Below are positions 35,997-45,378 of a stretch of 64,000 nucleotides of DNA, piece by piece. This DNA is from an uncultured Chitinophagales bacterium. GTDB lineage: Bacteria > Bacteroidota > Bacteroidia > Chitinophagales > JAHDHT01. Each line of letters opens with the position of its first letter. Within the stretch, counting starts at the first letter, position 1. The stretch is taken from contig CALHDG010000130.1 in NCBI GenBank assembly GCA_938023075.1, positions 19,851-83,850 of the forward strand, in the 5' to 3' direction. The translations under genes and the position numbers were made by a program. The notes beneath the pieces were generated by a model. That model was not told the origin of the DNA and searched no databases. It saw only the letters and a list, made by a program, of their open reading frames with translations.

Positions 35997-37169
35997 CTAC
36001 TCTTCTAAAGCCTTTGAACTATACAGCATCAAGGTTGCTAACAAACCCATCATTAAAAGTATAGAACAAGCCGTAATCATCGCCCATTTAAAATTATATA
36101 TATCCAACATCCATCCAACAAAAGGACCAAATAGCGCAAACATTCCTCTTATCAAAAAGCTTTTTATAGAAAGTACTGTAGCTCTTATTTCAGATGCCGT
36201 ATAACGATTAATGTAATCTGTTAAAATGGGTTCTTTTACTCCTCTTATAAAATTAATCAAAAAGAAAAACACCATACCATACACTGCCATTACCCAACCT
36301 GCAATAACCATGCTGAGCATAATGAGCACAAGCATAACCGGCACTAATAACTTAATGTTGATGTTTTTATGAATTTTATCTGATAAAAATGCACCTAATG
36401 CAACGGTTAGATTTAGCGCAGTCCACCAAAACCCAAAATATTTTAAATCAATTCCTATGTCCAATAAATAGGGTTGAATAATCCAAGCTGTGGTTAAAGT
36501 TGCCGTGCCAATTATAGCGGTATACCACAACCACCATTTTACTTTGGTATGATGTTGAACAAATCGTAATACCTTTTTAAAGTTTTTAGTAGTTTCATTG
36601 GCTTTCATTTTAACCCGTTGCGGTTCTTTTAAACTTAATGCTAGTGCTAAACCAATTAATAAAATAACACTATGCAAAAACACCGGGCTGCGTATCCACC
36701 AAGCTGCTAATAAACCCCCAATAATGGCAGCAATGGCTTCTGATATACTTCCGAGTGAGCTTAACCTTCCTTGAAATTTGATAAATTGGTCTTCTTTTTT
36801 ATCGTTTAAAAGGCTATCGTACAATAAAGCACTATCTGCACCAGAAACAAAACTCGCACCAATACCCAAACATATTTCTGTAAAAGCAAAACCCCAAAAA
36901 CTGTTTACAAAACCCATATTCAGCATCCCTAAAAAACCGAAAAACACACCTAATACGATAGACCATTTTCTGCCAAACAAATCACTTAAATAACCCGAAG
37001 GGATTTCCATAACTACTATACTAACCGCCATAATGCTTTGCAACAACATAATCTCCTTCATGTTTAAGCCGCAGCTTTTAAAAAAGGGTACTATAACTGG
37101 CATAATCAACAAAAACCAACGGATGGCTTTTATTGCATAAAGTTTCCAGATGTTACTTTGGTAAGTCAT
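35997..37169 (-). CDS. MFS transporter
   Basis: The 390-residue protein has about 12 hydrophobic helices. The MFS loop 2-3 motif is seen as GYLSDLFGRKWSIVLG, preceded by MEIPS. The second half has ALGAFLSDKIHKNINIKLL. The sequence type (MEIPSGYLSDLFGRK, GADSALLYDSLL) is that of MFS proteins of unknown substrate that are widespread in Bacteroidota. It lies 17 bp downstream of queG on the same strand, so co-transcription is likely. Confidence 0.88.
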   Translation of the reverse strand: MTYQSNIWKLYAIKAIRWFLLIMPVIVPFFKSCGLNMKEIMLLQSIMAVSIVVMEIPSGYLSDLFGRKWSIVLGVFFGFLGMLNMGFVNSFWGFAFTEICLGIGASFVSGADSALLYDSLLNDKKEDQFIKFQGRLSSLGSISEAIAAIIGGLLAAWWIRSPVFLHSVILLIGLALALSLKEPQRVKMKANETTKNFKKVLRFVQHHTKVKWWLWYTAIIGTATLTTAWIIQPYLLDIGIDLKYFGFWWTALNLTVALGAFLSDKIHKNINIKLLVPVMLVLIMLSMVIAGWVMAVYGMVFFFLINFIRGVKEPILTDYINRYTASEIRATVLSIKSFLIRGMFALFGPFVGWMLDIYNFKWAMITACSILLMMGLLATLMLYSSKALEE

Positions 37170-37186
37170 TGTTGAATTATTGATGA

Positions 37187-38188
37187 TTAATAATTAATTT
37201 CATTCTCATTAGAATTTTTATTATCAGAATTTGGAATTTGTATATTGGAATTTGGTTTTTGTTTTTTGGAATTTAAAAATAGAAGATTGCGTTTCAGTCC
37301 ACTGTACTTGGTTCTTTTTACAGCAGATTTTTTGAATAGCTCATTAAAAATTTCTTGAGTTAATTCTTCCCATTCGTTAGCTTTCATCTTTAACAATTCC
37401 GGGTGGGGTTCAAACAGAGGTTCCTGATGGTTTTCTGCAAATCGATTCCAGGGACATACGGCTTGGCAAACATCGCAACCAAACATCCAATTGTCCATGC
37501 TGTGTTTAAACTCCTTGGGGATGGCTTCTTTCAATTCTATGGTTAAATACGAAATACACTTGCTCCCATTAACCACATAGGGTTCAACGATGGCATCGGT
37601 TGGGCAGGCATCTATGCAGCGGGTACAAGTTCCACAATAATCTTTAATTGGTCCGTCAGTCTCCAAGTCTAAATCAACAATTAGTTCGGCAATAAAAAAG
37701 TACGACCCTTTTTTTTTATTGATCAAATTGCTGTGTTTGCCTATCCAACCTAAACCGGCGCGTTTTGCCCAATGCTTATCTAACACAGGTGCCGAATCAA
37801 CAAAAACTCGTCCATGCACCTCGCCAATTTGTTGTTGTATTTCATAAAAAAATAATTTCAATTTATCTTTTATAACGAAATGATAATCTTTACCATAAGC
37901 ATAAGTAGATATTTTAGGTGCATGTTCATCGGTTTGTTTTTTTGTGGTATGATAATTATACAATAAACTGATGACTGATTTGGCACCGGGTACCAATTTG
38001 GTAGGATCAACACGTTTGTCAAAATGGTTTTCCATATAAGTCATTTTCCCTTGGTAATCTTTGTTTAACCACTTTTCTAACTGCCGTGCTTCTGCTTGCA
38101 TTTGTTCTGCTTTGGCAATGCCACAAAAGTCAAAACCAAGTTGACTTGCAATTGTCTTTACAATTGTTGTATTTTTAACCGATAGCAA
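37187..38188 (-). CDS. queG: Epoxyqueuosine reductase QueG
   Basis: QueG performs the last step of queuosine tRNA modification, using cobalamin and two [4Fe-4S] clusters. The 333-residue protein shows the N-terminal [20 protein letters not shown] and [15 protein letters not shown]. The ferredoxin-like ligands are in [23 protein letters not shown] and [13 protein letters not shown]. The family normally ends near [19 protein letters not shown]. Here about 25 extra polar residues ([20 protein letters not shown]) are encoded by an AATTCCAAAT-like low-complexity repeat. Its start is 13 bp from the divergent EEP gene. Confidence 0.94.
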   Translation of the reverse strand: MLSVKNTTIVKTIASQLGFDFCGIAKAEQMQAEARQLEKWLNKDYQGKMTYMENHFDKRVDPTKLVPGAKSVISLLYNYHTTKKQTDEHAPKISTYAYGKDYHFVIKDKLKLFFYEIQQQIGEVHGRVFVDSAPVLDKHWAKRAGLGWIGKHSNLINKKKGSYFFIAELIVDLDLETDGPIKDYCGTCTRCIDACPTDAIVEPYVVNGSKCISYLTIELKEAIPKEFKHSMDNWMFGCDVCQAVCPWNRFAENHQEPLFEPHPELLKMKANEWEELTQEIFNELFKKSAVKRTKYSGLKRNLLFLNSKKQKPNSNIQIPNSDNKNSNENEINY

Positions 38189-38201
38189 AACTTATTTATT
38201 A

Positions 38202-39068
38202 ATGGAACAATGTAAACTATATTTACTAATTGCCTTAATGGTTAGCATAAATTATTTTAATCCATTAAAAGCCAACCATACACAAGCCAATAAACAATTA
38301 AAGGTATTAACGTGGAATATTTATTCGTTGCCCTTTATTATTAACACCACCAATAGAATGGATAGAGCCAAAGGCGTAGTAGATGTATTAAAACGAACAG
38401 ATTATGATGTGATTGTTTTTCAAGAAACCTTTCATAAAAAATCATTTCAAATTTTAGAAAAGGGTTTGGCTGAAACCTTTCCTTATGCCTTAAAGGTTGA
38501 GCGACATACTGGTTTTTTAAAGTATCATCATGGTATTTATATAGTCAGTAAATATCCATTAGAACTGTTGGGCACTATAGCATTTAAACGTTGTGAAGGT
38601 GGGGATTGTTTATCTAAAAAAGGCGCCATTTTAGTTGAATTGGAAAAAGAAGGACAAGTGTTTCAAGTATTGGGCACGCATTTACAATCTGGCAATAAAA
38701 ATACACGAGAAAAAATTAGAGCAACCCAAAGGTATCAGTTGAATGAATTTTTAGCAATTCACCGGCAACCCAATATTCCACAATTGTTGTGTGGCGATTT
38801 TAATACGGATTTTAACAATACTAAACGCCGTAAAGCGATGCTAAGCGATTTAGAAATTGAACCTTTGGAAATTCCTTATCATCACACGTGGCCTAATGTT
38901 TACGAGCAATCGAAAAATGAAAAAACCTATGTATTAGATTATATTTTCGTAAGAAAAAATGGTTTCCAATTGAAGTCAAAAATGTATCAGGCACTTAGTT
39001 TTTTTAATAAGAAAAAGAACATGGCATTATCTGACCATAAGGCGGTTGAGTTGATTTTGGATTGGTAA
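38202..39068 (+). CDS. Secreted EEP-family phosphodiesterase (sphingomyelinase-like)
   Basis: The 288-residue endonuclease/exonuclease/phosphatase-fold protein has a hydrophobic N-terminus (LYLLIALMVSINYF, probably exported). Catalytic motifs are visible: LTWNIYSLP (metal Asn), DVIVFQETFH (metal Glu), LCGDFNTDF (Asp/Asn), VLDYIFV and the final SDHKAVEL with the catalytic His. The layout is closest to bacterial neutral sphingomyelinase-like enzymes, so a phospholipid or sphingolipid head group is a possible substrate; a nuclease role cannot be excluded. It is divergent from queG. Confidence 0.82.
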   Translation: MEQCKLYLLIALMVSINYFNPLKANHTQANKQLKVLTWNIYSLPFIINTTNRMDRAKGVVDVLKRTDYDVIVFQETFHKKSFQILEKGLAETFPYALKVERHTGFLKYHHGIYIVSKYPLELLGTIAFKRCEGGDCLSKKGAILVELEKEGQVFQVLGTHLQSGNKNTREKIRATQRYQLNEFLAIHRQPNIPQLLCGDFNTDFNNTKRRKAMLSDLEIEPLEIPYHHTWPNVYEQSKNEKTYVLDYIFVRKNGFQLKSKMYQALSFFNKKKNMALSDHKAVELILDW

Positions 39069-39450
39069 GTGCTAAAGCCTCGAAAAACAAAATTCCAATT
39101 ATCAATTTCCAATTGGTGAAATCATACAAGCAATGTAATAAATTTAACATAAAAACAAACATCATAAGAATATAATTAATATTTGACTTTATTAATGTGC
39201 TTATATCAATTAAGAAATTCTGAGTAAATTGAAAGTATGTCTAAAAGTTAAAGTATGTGCAATACTGCTTTTTATGGATATACATCAGTTTTCTAAAAAA
39301 ACCTTACAAAAAAATCAGTTTTTCGCCAACCTTTTTTATCAGTTGATCAGTCTACATTATTAAATGCATCAAATTATTAGCTGAAAATCGATTTTTATTA
39401 CAAATCATCTTAACAAAAAATAAATTATAAATAAAATAAATAATCAAAAA
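39069..39450. other. Gene-free stretch
   Basis: About 380 bp of AT-rich sequence between the EEP gene and the LVIVD lipoprotein. It starts with low-complexity AATTCCAATT words like those in the queG tail. I see no ORF of substance, RNA or family repeat. It presumably holds the promoter of the 39451-42957 gene run. Confidence 0.5.
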
Positions 39451-40815
39451 ATGACTTATAAATTTCAAAAAATATGCCTTTTAACCCTAATAGTGGGGAT
39501 GGTATTATCCTTACAATCTTGCTTAAAAGATTCTTGTGAAGCTAATCAAATTTATTTGAGGATGGCACCTGTTTTTCTATCGGTTGATGACATAAAAAAA
39601 GATATTAAAGCAACCGAGCCCAGAGCCCTCAAAAAGCCTGGCAGACTTTATTTTTACAACGATTTTATTTTAATTAATGAACAACGGGAAGGCATACACG
39701 TTATTGATAATACCGACAGTAGCAATCCTAAAAACATTAAGTTTATTGAAATTGAAGGAAATGTAGATATGGCAGTAAAAAACGGTATTTTATATGCTGA
39801 CAATGTAACGGACTTATTAGCTATTGACATTAGCAACCCTACTGCACCCATTTTAAGCAGCCGAACCGAAAATATTTTCGACGTAACTTTTGTAGAAGAA
39901 GAAGATGCCTACCTCGCTTATTATAAAGAGACCGAAGAAACCTTAGCTATAGATTGTACCGACCCACGTTTTGGTAGTCAGGCAATTAATGTTGGCAATG
40001 ATATTTTTGTGCCACAACCGGGTTTCCCTGTAGATCCTTGGTTTGGTGAAGCTGATGATATCGATTTTGGACCTGTTGGCGCGCCCGGTGCACCGGGTGC
40101 CGGTGGAGCACCCGGACCACCAAGCCAAACTACTACAGGTAATACAACCGGCATTGCGGGTTCTATGGCAAGTTTTGCATTGTATGATTGTTATTTATAC
40201 ATAATTGACGGTGCACAGGTAGATGTAATTGATGTTAAAGACAATATCAATCCTGTTTTTGCCAATACCTTTAGAGTAAGTTGGGATATTGAAACTCTTT
40301 TTCCATATAAAGATAAACTATTTATTGGGTCGGCAGCCGGTATGTTTATATACGATAATGCCAACCCGATTGAACCTGTTTTATTAAGTAATTTTCGCCA
40401 TGCCCGAGCTTGCGACCCTGTTGTAGTAAAAGACAATTATGCTTTTGTTACCTTAAGAGATGGCACTTGGTGTCAGGGTTTTAATAACCAATTAGATGTT
40501 GTTGATATAACCGACCTTGAAAACCCTCAATTGGTGGCAACTTACCCAATGGATAATCCGCATGGTTTATCTGTAAAAAACAATGAATTGTATTTATGTG
40601 ATGGAGCCAGCGGTTTAAAAGTGTTTGATATTGAAGATGTAAAAACAATTAGTGAAAATCAATTAGACCATATAATGGGTATAGATACTTATGATGCTAT
40701 TGCCTTACCCAACAAAGATGTAGTGTTGGTAATTGGTGCCGATGGTTTTTACCAGTATGATATTAGTAACCCAGCCGAATTAAAACAATTGAGCTTAATT
40801 GCTATTGCTAATTAA
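39451..40815 (+). CDS. LVIVD-repeat lipoprotein with collagen-like insert
   Basis: The 454-residue lipoprotein has a signal peptide ending in a lipobox (LSLQSC, Cys24). The body is a beta-propeller of LVIVD-type repeats (GIHVIDNTDSSNPKNIKFIE, LLAIDISNPTAPILSS, MFIYDNANPIEPVLLSNF, LDVVDITDLENPQLVATY). Around residues 207-227 it has a short collagen-like Gly-Pro-Ala tract (GPVGAPGAPGAGGAPGPP) between blades. It probably binds other envelope components; no enzyme motif is seen. It heads a compact run with three further envelope genes. Confidence 0.85.
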   Translation: MTYKFQKICLLTLIVGMVLSLQSCLKDSCEANQIYLRMAPVFLSVDDIKKDIKATEPRALKKPGRLYFYNDFILINEQREGIHVIDNTDSSNPKNIKFIEIEGNVDMAVKNGILYADNVTDLLAIDISNPTAPILSSRTENIFDVTFVEEEDAYLAYYKETEETLAIDCTDPRFGSQAINVGNDIFVPQPGFPVDPWFGEADDIDFGPVGAPGAPGAGGAPGPPSQTTTGNTTGIAGSMASFALYDCYLYIIDGAQVDVIDVKDNINPVFANTFRVSWDIETLFPYKDKLFIGSAAGMFIYDNANPIEPVLLSNFRHARACDPVVVKDNYAFVTLRDGTWCQGFNNQLDVVDITDLENPQLVATYPMDNPHGLSVKNNELYLCDGASGLKVFDIEDVKTISENQLDHIMGIDTYDAIALPNKDVVLVIGADGFYQYDISNPAELKQLSLIAIAN

Positions 40816-40851
40816 ACCTTGTTTATCAATTAACATTTTAAACTAAAAACT

Positions 40852-41691
40852 ATGTTTATCAAAAAATCAATTGTTTTATGCTTGCTCCAAGTGCTTTTTT
40901 TAGCCGTTATGGCGCAGCAACTAAAAAATGAACAAACCCACACCATTACTTTAAAAGATGGTTCAGTTTATCAAGGTGTAATTAAGCAATATGTTGAGGG
41001 AGAAAAATTAATCCTTCAATTAGGTCCTAATATCATCAAAACAATAAAAGATAAAGACATCAAAATGCTGATTCAAGATGGAGCGGTTGCGCAAACATCC
41101 GGATCAAATCAAGTAACCTTATCTACACCGCATAAGGCATATCAATTTCAAGAAAAAGGCTTGTATTTTGAATCAAATGCACAGCTCATGTTGGGCAGCA
41201 GTGCTTTTTTCAGTACCGCCGAAAATGGAACACGCATTAATAAAATTGATCCGGGTATTGGTGCACAATTAATTGGTGGGTATCAAGTCAACCGGTTTAT
41301 TGGCGTAGGTGCTGGTATTGGGTTAGATTATTATTATCTAAATAGTGGAGAAACCCTAATGCCTGTTTTTGCAGATGTACGCGGTTATTTATTGAAACGA
41401 AATGTGAGCCCTATGTACAAATTACAAGCCGGTTATGGTATTGCTTTTTTAGATGAAGACAGAGGTATGGAAAGTGCAACGGGCGGTATGATGTGGTATC
41501 CGGCTATTGGAGTTCGTTTAGGTGCTTCAAAATCAGCTAATTTTATGTTAGATTTTGGAGTGAAAATTCAAAAAGCCGATTATGTTTTTAAAGCTACCAA
41601 TGCTCAAACATGGTGGAATATTAGAGAACCAAGAGTAGTGAATGATATGGTTTATAGACGATTTGTTGTTAGAACTGCCATCTTATTCTAA
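40852..41691 (+). CDS. Outer membrane beta-barrel protein
   Basis: The 279-residue protein has a signal peptide (SIVLCLLQVLFLAVMAQQ). A short LSM-like module follows (HTITLKDGSVYQGVIKQYVE, then KTIKDKDIKMLI), and from about 100 a barrel of alternating strands (NAQLMLGSSAFF, GAQLIGGYQVNRFIGVGAGI, YRRFVVRTAILF) ends in an aromatic residue. It lies 36 bp after the LVIVD lipoprotein and 8 bp before the next lipoprotein, so it is likely part of one operon. The ligand is unknown. Confidence 0.82.
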   Translation: MFIKKSIVLCLLQVLFLAVMAQQLKNEQTHTITLKDGSVYQGVIKQYVEGEKLILQLGPNIIKTIKDKDIKMLIQDGAVAQTSGSNQVTLSTPHKAYQFQEKGLYFESNAQLMLGSSAFFSTAENGTRINKIDPGIGAQLIGGYQVNRFIGVGAGIGLDYYYLNSGETLMPVFADVRGYLLKRNVSPMYKLQAGYGIAFLDEDRGMESATGGMMWYPAIGVRLGASKSANFMLDFGVKIQKADYVFKATNAQTWWNIREPRVVNDMVYRRFVVRTAILF

Positions 41692-41699
41692 TTAAGACT

Positions 41700-42125
41700 A
41701 TGCTAGAAAAATTGAGATTAAGCGGTGTATCAATCATTTTGGCAGTTGGGCTGCTACTGTGCAGTTGTGAAAAATCTGTTGAAATGGTTGATTGTGTGAC
41801 AATTGAAAATGGTCTGTTAGCTTTTGATGAAACCCTTCAAAATAAAGTAGTATTGGACGAGCTTAATAAGCTTCGTATTGATTTAAAACCTGAAGTAACT
41901 GCTGATGATGCATTTGGTCATAAAGAAAATTTTAACAAACTTATTAGCCGGTTGAATAAAAGTTGTACTAATTTTAATGTTGAATTAGTTACTTATGCAA
42001 CCATCAAAACAAATCCTGTACAATCAGAAATACGAATGACTCTTTTGAAAAACAATGTACATTACATTATTGATATTCATACACCGGAAGATGATGTACT
42101 AAAAGCAGTTAACATTCATAAATAA
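41700..42125 (+). CDS. Small lipoprotein, hypothetical
   Basis: The 141-residue protein has a signal peptide and a lipobox-like end (AVGLLLCSCEKS, Cys21/Cys23). The body (FDETLQNKVVLDELNKLRID, then VQSEIRMTLLKNNVHYIIDI) is alpha/beta with no motif that I recognise. It starts 8 bp after the barrel gene and is probably in the same transcript. Confidence 0.7.
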   Translation: MLEKLRLSGVSIILAVGLLLCSCEKSVEMVDCVTIENGLLAFDETLQNKVVLDELNKLRIDLKPEVTADDAFGHKENFNKLISRLNKSCTNFNVELVTYATIKTNPVQSEIRMTLLKNNVHYIIDIHTPEDDVLKAVNIHK

Positions 42126-42153
42126 ATTAGCCACAACATACAAATTGAAAATT

Positions 42154-42957
42154 ATGAGGTTTATAATTATTGTGTTGATTACTTTTTTGCTGAGCTTTAC
42201 CGCTTACGGTTGTAGTTGTGGGGGACCTGAAACATTTTGTGAGACATTAGATTTTCAACCTATAGAATATATTACAGTAAAGGCAGTAATGTTAGATGCT
42301 GTAGATCATGGGATGGATGTAAAAATAATCAGTTTGTATAATGGGGAATTGCCAATGGATACTATTAGAGTATGGGGAGATAATGGAATTTTGTGCAGAG
42401 TTTATACTGATCGATTTGAAATTAAAGATACCATCATTATGAAGCTCTATACCATAAATGAAATATTTGACGAATTTAATGGTATAGGAGAAAAGGTTGG
42501 CGATTATGAATTAAGTATTTGCGGACTACATTATTTATGGGTTAGAGATAATAAAGTATTGGGTAAGATTACCGCACAAACACAAGAAATGGAATTAGAC
42601 CAATTTGAAGAGTTAATGAGCAACGAAAAACTATCTGAAGTATGTATTGAAACAAATGAAGAGGAAGAAGAAACCGATACAGAAATAGAGCAAGAAACAG
42701 ACATAGTAGAAACAGATTCGTTTTATGATATATTGTTGTATCCAAATCCTGTCGGTGAAAAATTAAGCATACGTTCAAATGAAAAAATTAGTGACATTCA
42801 AATATATAATAGTTTAGGGCAAAATGTGTATAGTCAGAAAGACATCCGCAACAATGAGTTAGGTATAAATTTCAATGAGTTTAAGCAAGGCTTGTATTTT
42901 GTAGAGCTTGTAAATAGTAGTAAAAAATTAGTAACAAAAAAAATATATAAAAAATAA
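42154..42957 (+). CDS. T9SS-sorted secreted protein, Cys-rich N-terminus
   Basis: The protein has about 267 residues; the track starts at TTG 42145, but ATG 42154 (MRFIIIVLITFLLSF) is preferred. The signal peptide is followed at once by CSCGGPETFCETL, suggesting disulfides. A domain of about 120 residues (VKAVMLDAVDHGMDVKIISL, GEKVGDYELSICGLHYLW) recalls netrin/TIMP-like Cys domains in layout, but weakly. An acidic linker (EEEETDTEIEQETDIVE) leads to a type A T9SS domain (LLYPNPVGEKLSI ... IYNSLGQNVYS ... GLYFVELV). Confidence 0.78.
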   Translation: MRFIIIVLITFLLSFTAYGCSCGGPETFCETLDFQPIEYITVKAVMLDAVDHGMDVKIISLYNGELPMDTIRVWGDNGILCRVYTDRFEIKDTIIMKLYTINEIFDEFNGIGEKVGDYELSICGLHYLWVRDNKVLGKITAQTQEMELDQFEELMSNEKLSEVCIETNEEEEETDTEIEQETDIVETDSFYDILLYPNPVGEKLSIRSNEKISDIQIYNSLGQNVYSQKDIRNNELGINFNEFKQGLYFVELVNSSKKLVTKKIYKK

Positions 42958-43062
42958 AAATCGTGTTTACAACATCCACATTTATAAATAATTATAATAT
43001 TATCCTATAGAACAATAAACGAAATAAAATCATTTAAAAAATAAGTAGCCTATAGGAATTTA

Positions 43063-43626
43063 ATGCAAAAAATAAAACAATATAGCGATGAGCAATTAGT
43101 TGCCGGCTGTTTACAAAACGACCGGTATTATCAAGAAAAATTGTATAAAAAATATTTTTCTAGCATGATGCGTATGTGTTTAAAATATACTAGCGATAAA
43201 GAGATAGCGATGGACATTGTTAACAATGGTATGCTGCGTGTATTTAAAAAGATAGATAAATATTCTTTTAAAGGCTCTTTAGAAGGTTGGATGCGCAAGT
43301 TGGTTTATCATAGTTTGTCAGACTATTTTAAAAAGCACAACAACTATGTAAACTTTATGGTGTTTCAAGAAAAAGAAGATATAACCCAAGCTGAGCCCTT
43401 AAACAATTTATATTGGGATGATTTGATTGCTATGGTTGAACGTTTGCCTGATAATACCAAGCGTGTTTTTCAACTGTATGCTATTGAAGGATATGCACAT
43501 CGTGAAATTGCCACTACCTTAGCAATTAGTGAAGGTACTTCAAAGTGGCATCTATCAAACGCTAGAAAACAATTAAGAGATATGATTTATTCAAGCAATA
43601 GAACAACAGTACAGTATGCCAAGTAG
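43063..43626 (+). CDS. ECF-type RNA polymerase sigma factor, cassette 2
   Basis: The 187-residue sigma-70 family protein is paralogous to the one at 22135. Region 2 is YKKYFSSMMRMCLKYTSDKE with FKGSLEGWMRKLVYHSLSDYF, and region 4 is LPDNTKRVFQLYAIEGYAHREIA with ISEGTSKWHLSNARKQL. The core D(E)D acidic residues of region 2.2 are partly replaced (EIAMDIVNNGML where cassette 1 has SAEDILQEGFT). It overlaps the following barrel gene by 11 nt, exactly as in cassette 1, and likewise ends in YAK. Confidence 0.92.
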   Translation: MQKIKQYSDEQLVAGCLQNDRYYQEKLYKKYFSSMMRMCLKYTSDKEIAMDIVNNGMLRVFKKIDKYSFKGSLEGWMRKLVYHSLSDYFKKHNNYVNFMVFQEKEDITQAEPLNNLYWDDLIAMVERLPDNTKRVFQLYAIEGYAHREIATTLAISEGTSKWHLSNARKQLRDMIYSSNRTTVQYAK

Positions 43627-45265
43627 TTTTAATAAATATGATATGGATGATCAGTTTACAGAAAAAGCATGGAAAGATATGCAAGGTAGGCTGGACAAGG
43701 CATTACCCGTAAAAAAACCATTTTTTTTAACCCGCTGGTTAAGTCTGGCTGCTTTATTTTGTGTGCTTGGTGTTGGAGCTTATTGGTTGGTCAATCAACA
43801 CAACATAAAAAACTTCACTAATAGCAAAACGATTACCAAAAATGAATTAGACTATACGCTAAATAGAGAAGCTAATGCTTCTAATATTGTTTCTAAAGTA
43901 AATGAGGAGATGAATCCTAAAGCTAAAAAAGATCAAATCTCAACTATCCTTAAAAATGACCAAGCCAATCTTTCAAACACTGCAGCATCTAAAAACTCAA
44001 CAAGCCCAACTGAATTCGTTCAACAAACATCTAACAATAAAGAAAAACAATTAGCTAAGGTATTGACCAAAAATATCGACAAGAAAAACTCAAATAGTAT
44101 TGTTAGGGCAAACATTAATACCTCTAAAAATCAGAAAACATCTAACAAAATACCATTAACAAACACTAGTAATAATTTATCTAATTTAACCTCAAGCACA
44201 AAAAAAACAGACAATACTTCTAATCTTACAAATATAGTTAAATACAAAAAACAAGTTGACCAAACGAACGAGCCAACACTTTACCCAAGCAATAAAATTA
44301 TTGTAACCAAACAATTAGAGACCAACGAAATTTTTACGGAAGCACCAACACCCAACTTTAAAACAGTTCAAAATTTAGCAACTATAAATAAATATTTAGA
44401 CAACACCCCAAACACCCCAAACACCCCAAACACCCCAAACACCCAAAAATGGATAGAAGATGCACTAACAATAAATCAATCAAGTACCGGTTTGTGGAAG
44501 AATCAAGAGTTAATTACACAAAAAAACGAAGATGAATGGTTGCATCCCAAAACTGTACATTATGGTATTAAACAAGGACTTTCATCTGATTTAACTTCTG
44601 AATCTAAAATTTTTGCCGGTGCTTTGGTTGATTTTAATTTGAGTAAACGTTGGTTTATTGAGCTGGTTCCAACCTATCAATTTGGTGCTATTAATAAAAA
44701 AGTTAAGGTGCAATACGATGTTGAAGTTCCAATTGAGGATTTTAGAGACAATACAGAAGACGCCGGTTTAGGTGGTGATTCTCCTTCAATGCCTCAAGGT
44801 TCTCCCGCCGAAAATCCTATTAATGTAGTATCTGTTTACGAGGAATCAAGGGATACTACTTCGGGTAGCCTAAAAGCCAATAATCACTATGCAGCAGCAG
44901 ACCTACTGCTCGGTTACCGGTTGTCTCCAAGAGTTGAAACATTATTTGGCTTCTCTGTATCACGTCGATTTAATAAACGTGATGAGCATACCGATATTAC
45001 CGATAAGATAAAGCAAAATGAATTTAATATTTTAACCGATTTAGATTCATTATCTTATAATAATTGGAACCTTACACCCAAAATTGCCTTCCGTTTCGCT
45101 TTAAAACCTAAATTAAGTATTGAAACTTTTTATGCCCATCATTTAATACCTATTGTAAAAAAAGAATTTCAAGTCGAAAACAATGCTTTCAGTTCTGCTG
45201 ACTCTAACTTTAATAACCATTTTTCTGGAAATTTTGGTTTAGCTTTCGTATACCGGTTTAAATAA
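43616..45265 (+). CDS. Anti-sigma-like membrane protein with C-terminal barrel, cassette 2
   Basis: The 549-residue protein has a short cytoplasmic start with DDQFTEKAWKDMQGRLDKAL and one transmembrane helix (WLSLAALFCVLGVGAYWLV, about 42-60). A linker of about 250 residues is very rich in Asn, Thr, Ser and Lys, including a TPN tandem repeat. The C-terminal beta-barrel-like domain (HYGIKQGLSSDLTSES ... HYAAADLLLGYRLSPRVE ... FSGNFGLAFVYRFK) ends in a Phe-x-x-Tyr-x-Phe-Lys strand. The layout is the same as at 22697 with little sequence identity in the linker. The protein probably regulates the overlapping sigma factor. Confidence 0.75.
   Translation: MPSSFNKYDMDDQFTEKAWKDMQGRLDKALPVKKPFFLTRWLSLAALFCVLGVGAYWLVNQHNIKNFTNSKTITKNELDYTLNREANASNIVSKVNEEMNPKAKKDQISTILKNDQANLSNTAASKNSTSPTEFVQQTSNNKEKQLAKVLTKNIDKKNSNSIVRANINTSKNQKTSNKIPLTNTSNNLSNLTSSTKKTDNTSNLTNIVKYKKQVDQTNEPTLYPSNKIIVTKQLETNEIFTEAPTPNFKTVQNLATINKYLDNTPNTPNTPNTPNTQKWIEDALTINQSSTGLWKNQELITQKNEDEWLHPKTVHYGIKQGLSSDLTSESKIFAGALVDFNLSKRWFIELVPTYQFGAINKKVKVQYDVEVPIEDFRDNTEDAGLGGDSPSMPQGSPAENPINVVSVYEESRDTTSGSLKANNHYAAADLLLGYRLSPRVETLFGFSVSRRFNKRDEHTDITDKIKQNEFNILTDLDSLSYNNWNLTPKIAFRFALKPKLSIETFYAHHLIPIVKKEFQVENNAFSSADSNFNNHFSGNFGLAFVYRFK
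44402..44443 (+). repeat. 9-bp tandem repeat (AACACCCCA) in coding sequence
   Basis: AACACCCCA is repeated four times plus a partial fifth unit, in frame, giving (Asn-Thr-Pro)n in the linker of the cassette 2 membrane/barrel protein. Copy-number change would alter the linker by three residues at a time without frameshift. Confidence 0.9.
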
Positions 45266-45378
45266 ATTGTCAAAACATAGAAGAGACAAAAGCTATTCTA
45301 AAAACCTATCCATACTTACAATTTTGAGCAGATACTTCAATTCAAAATTTTTGAATATATTGCATTGTAAATGAATAA

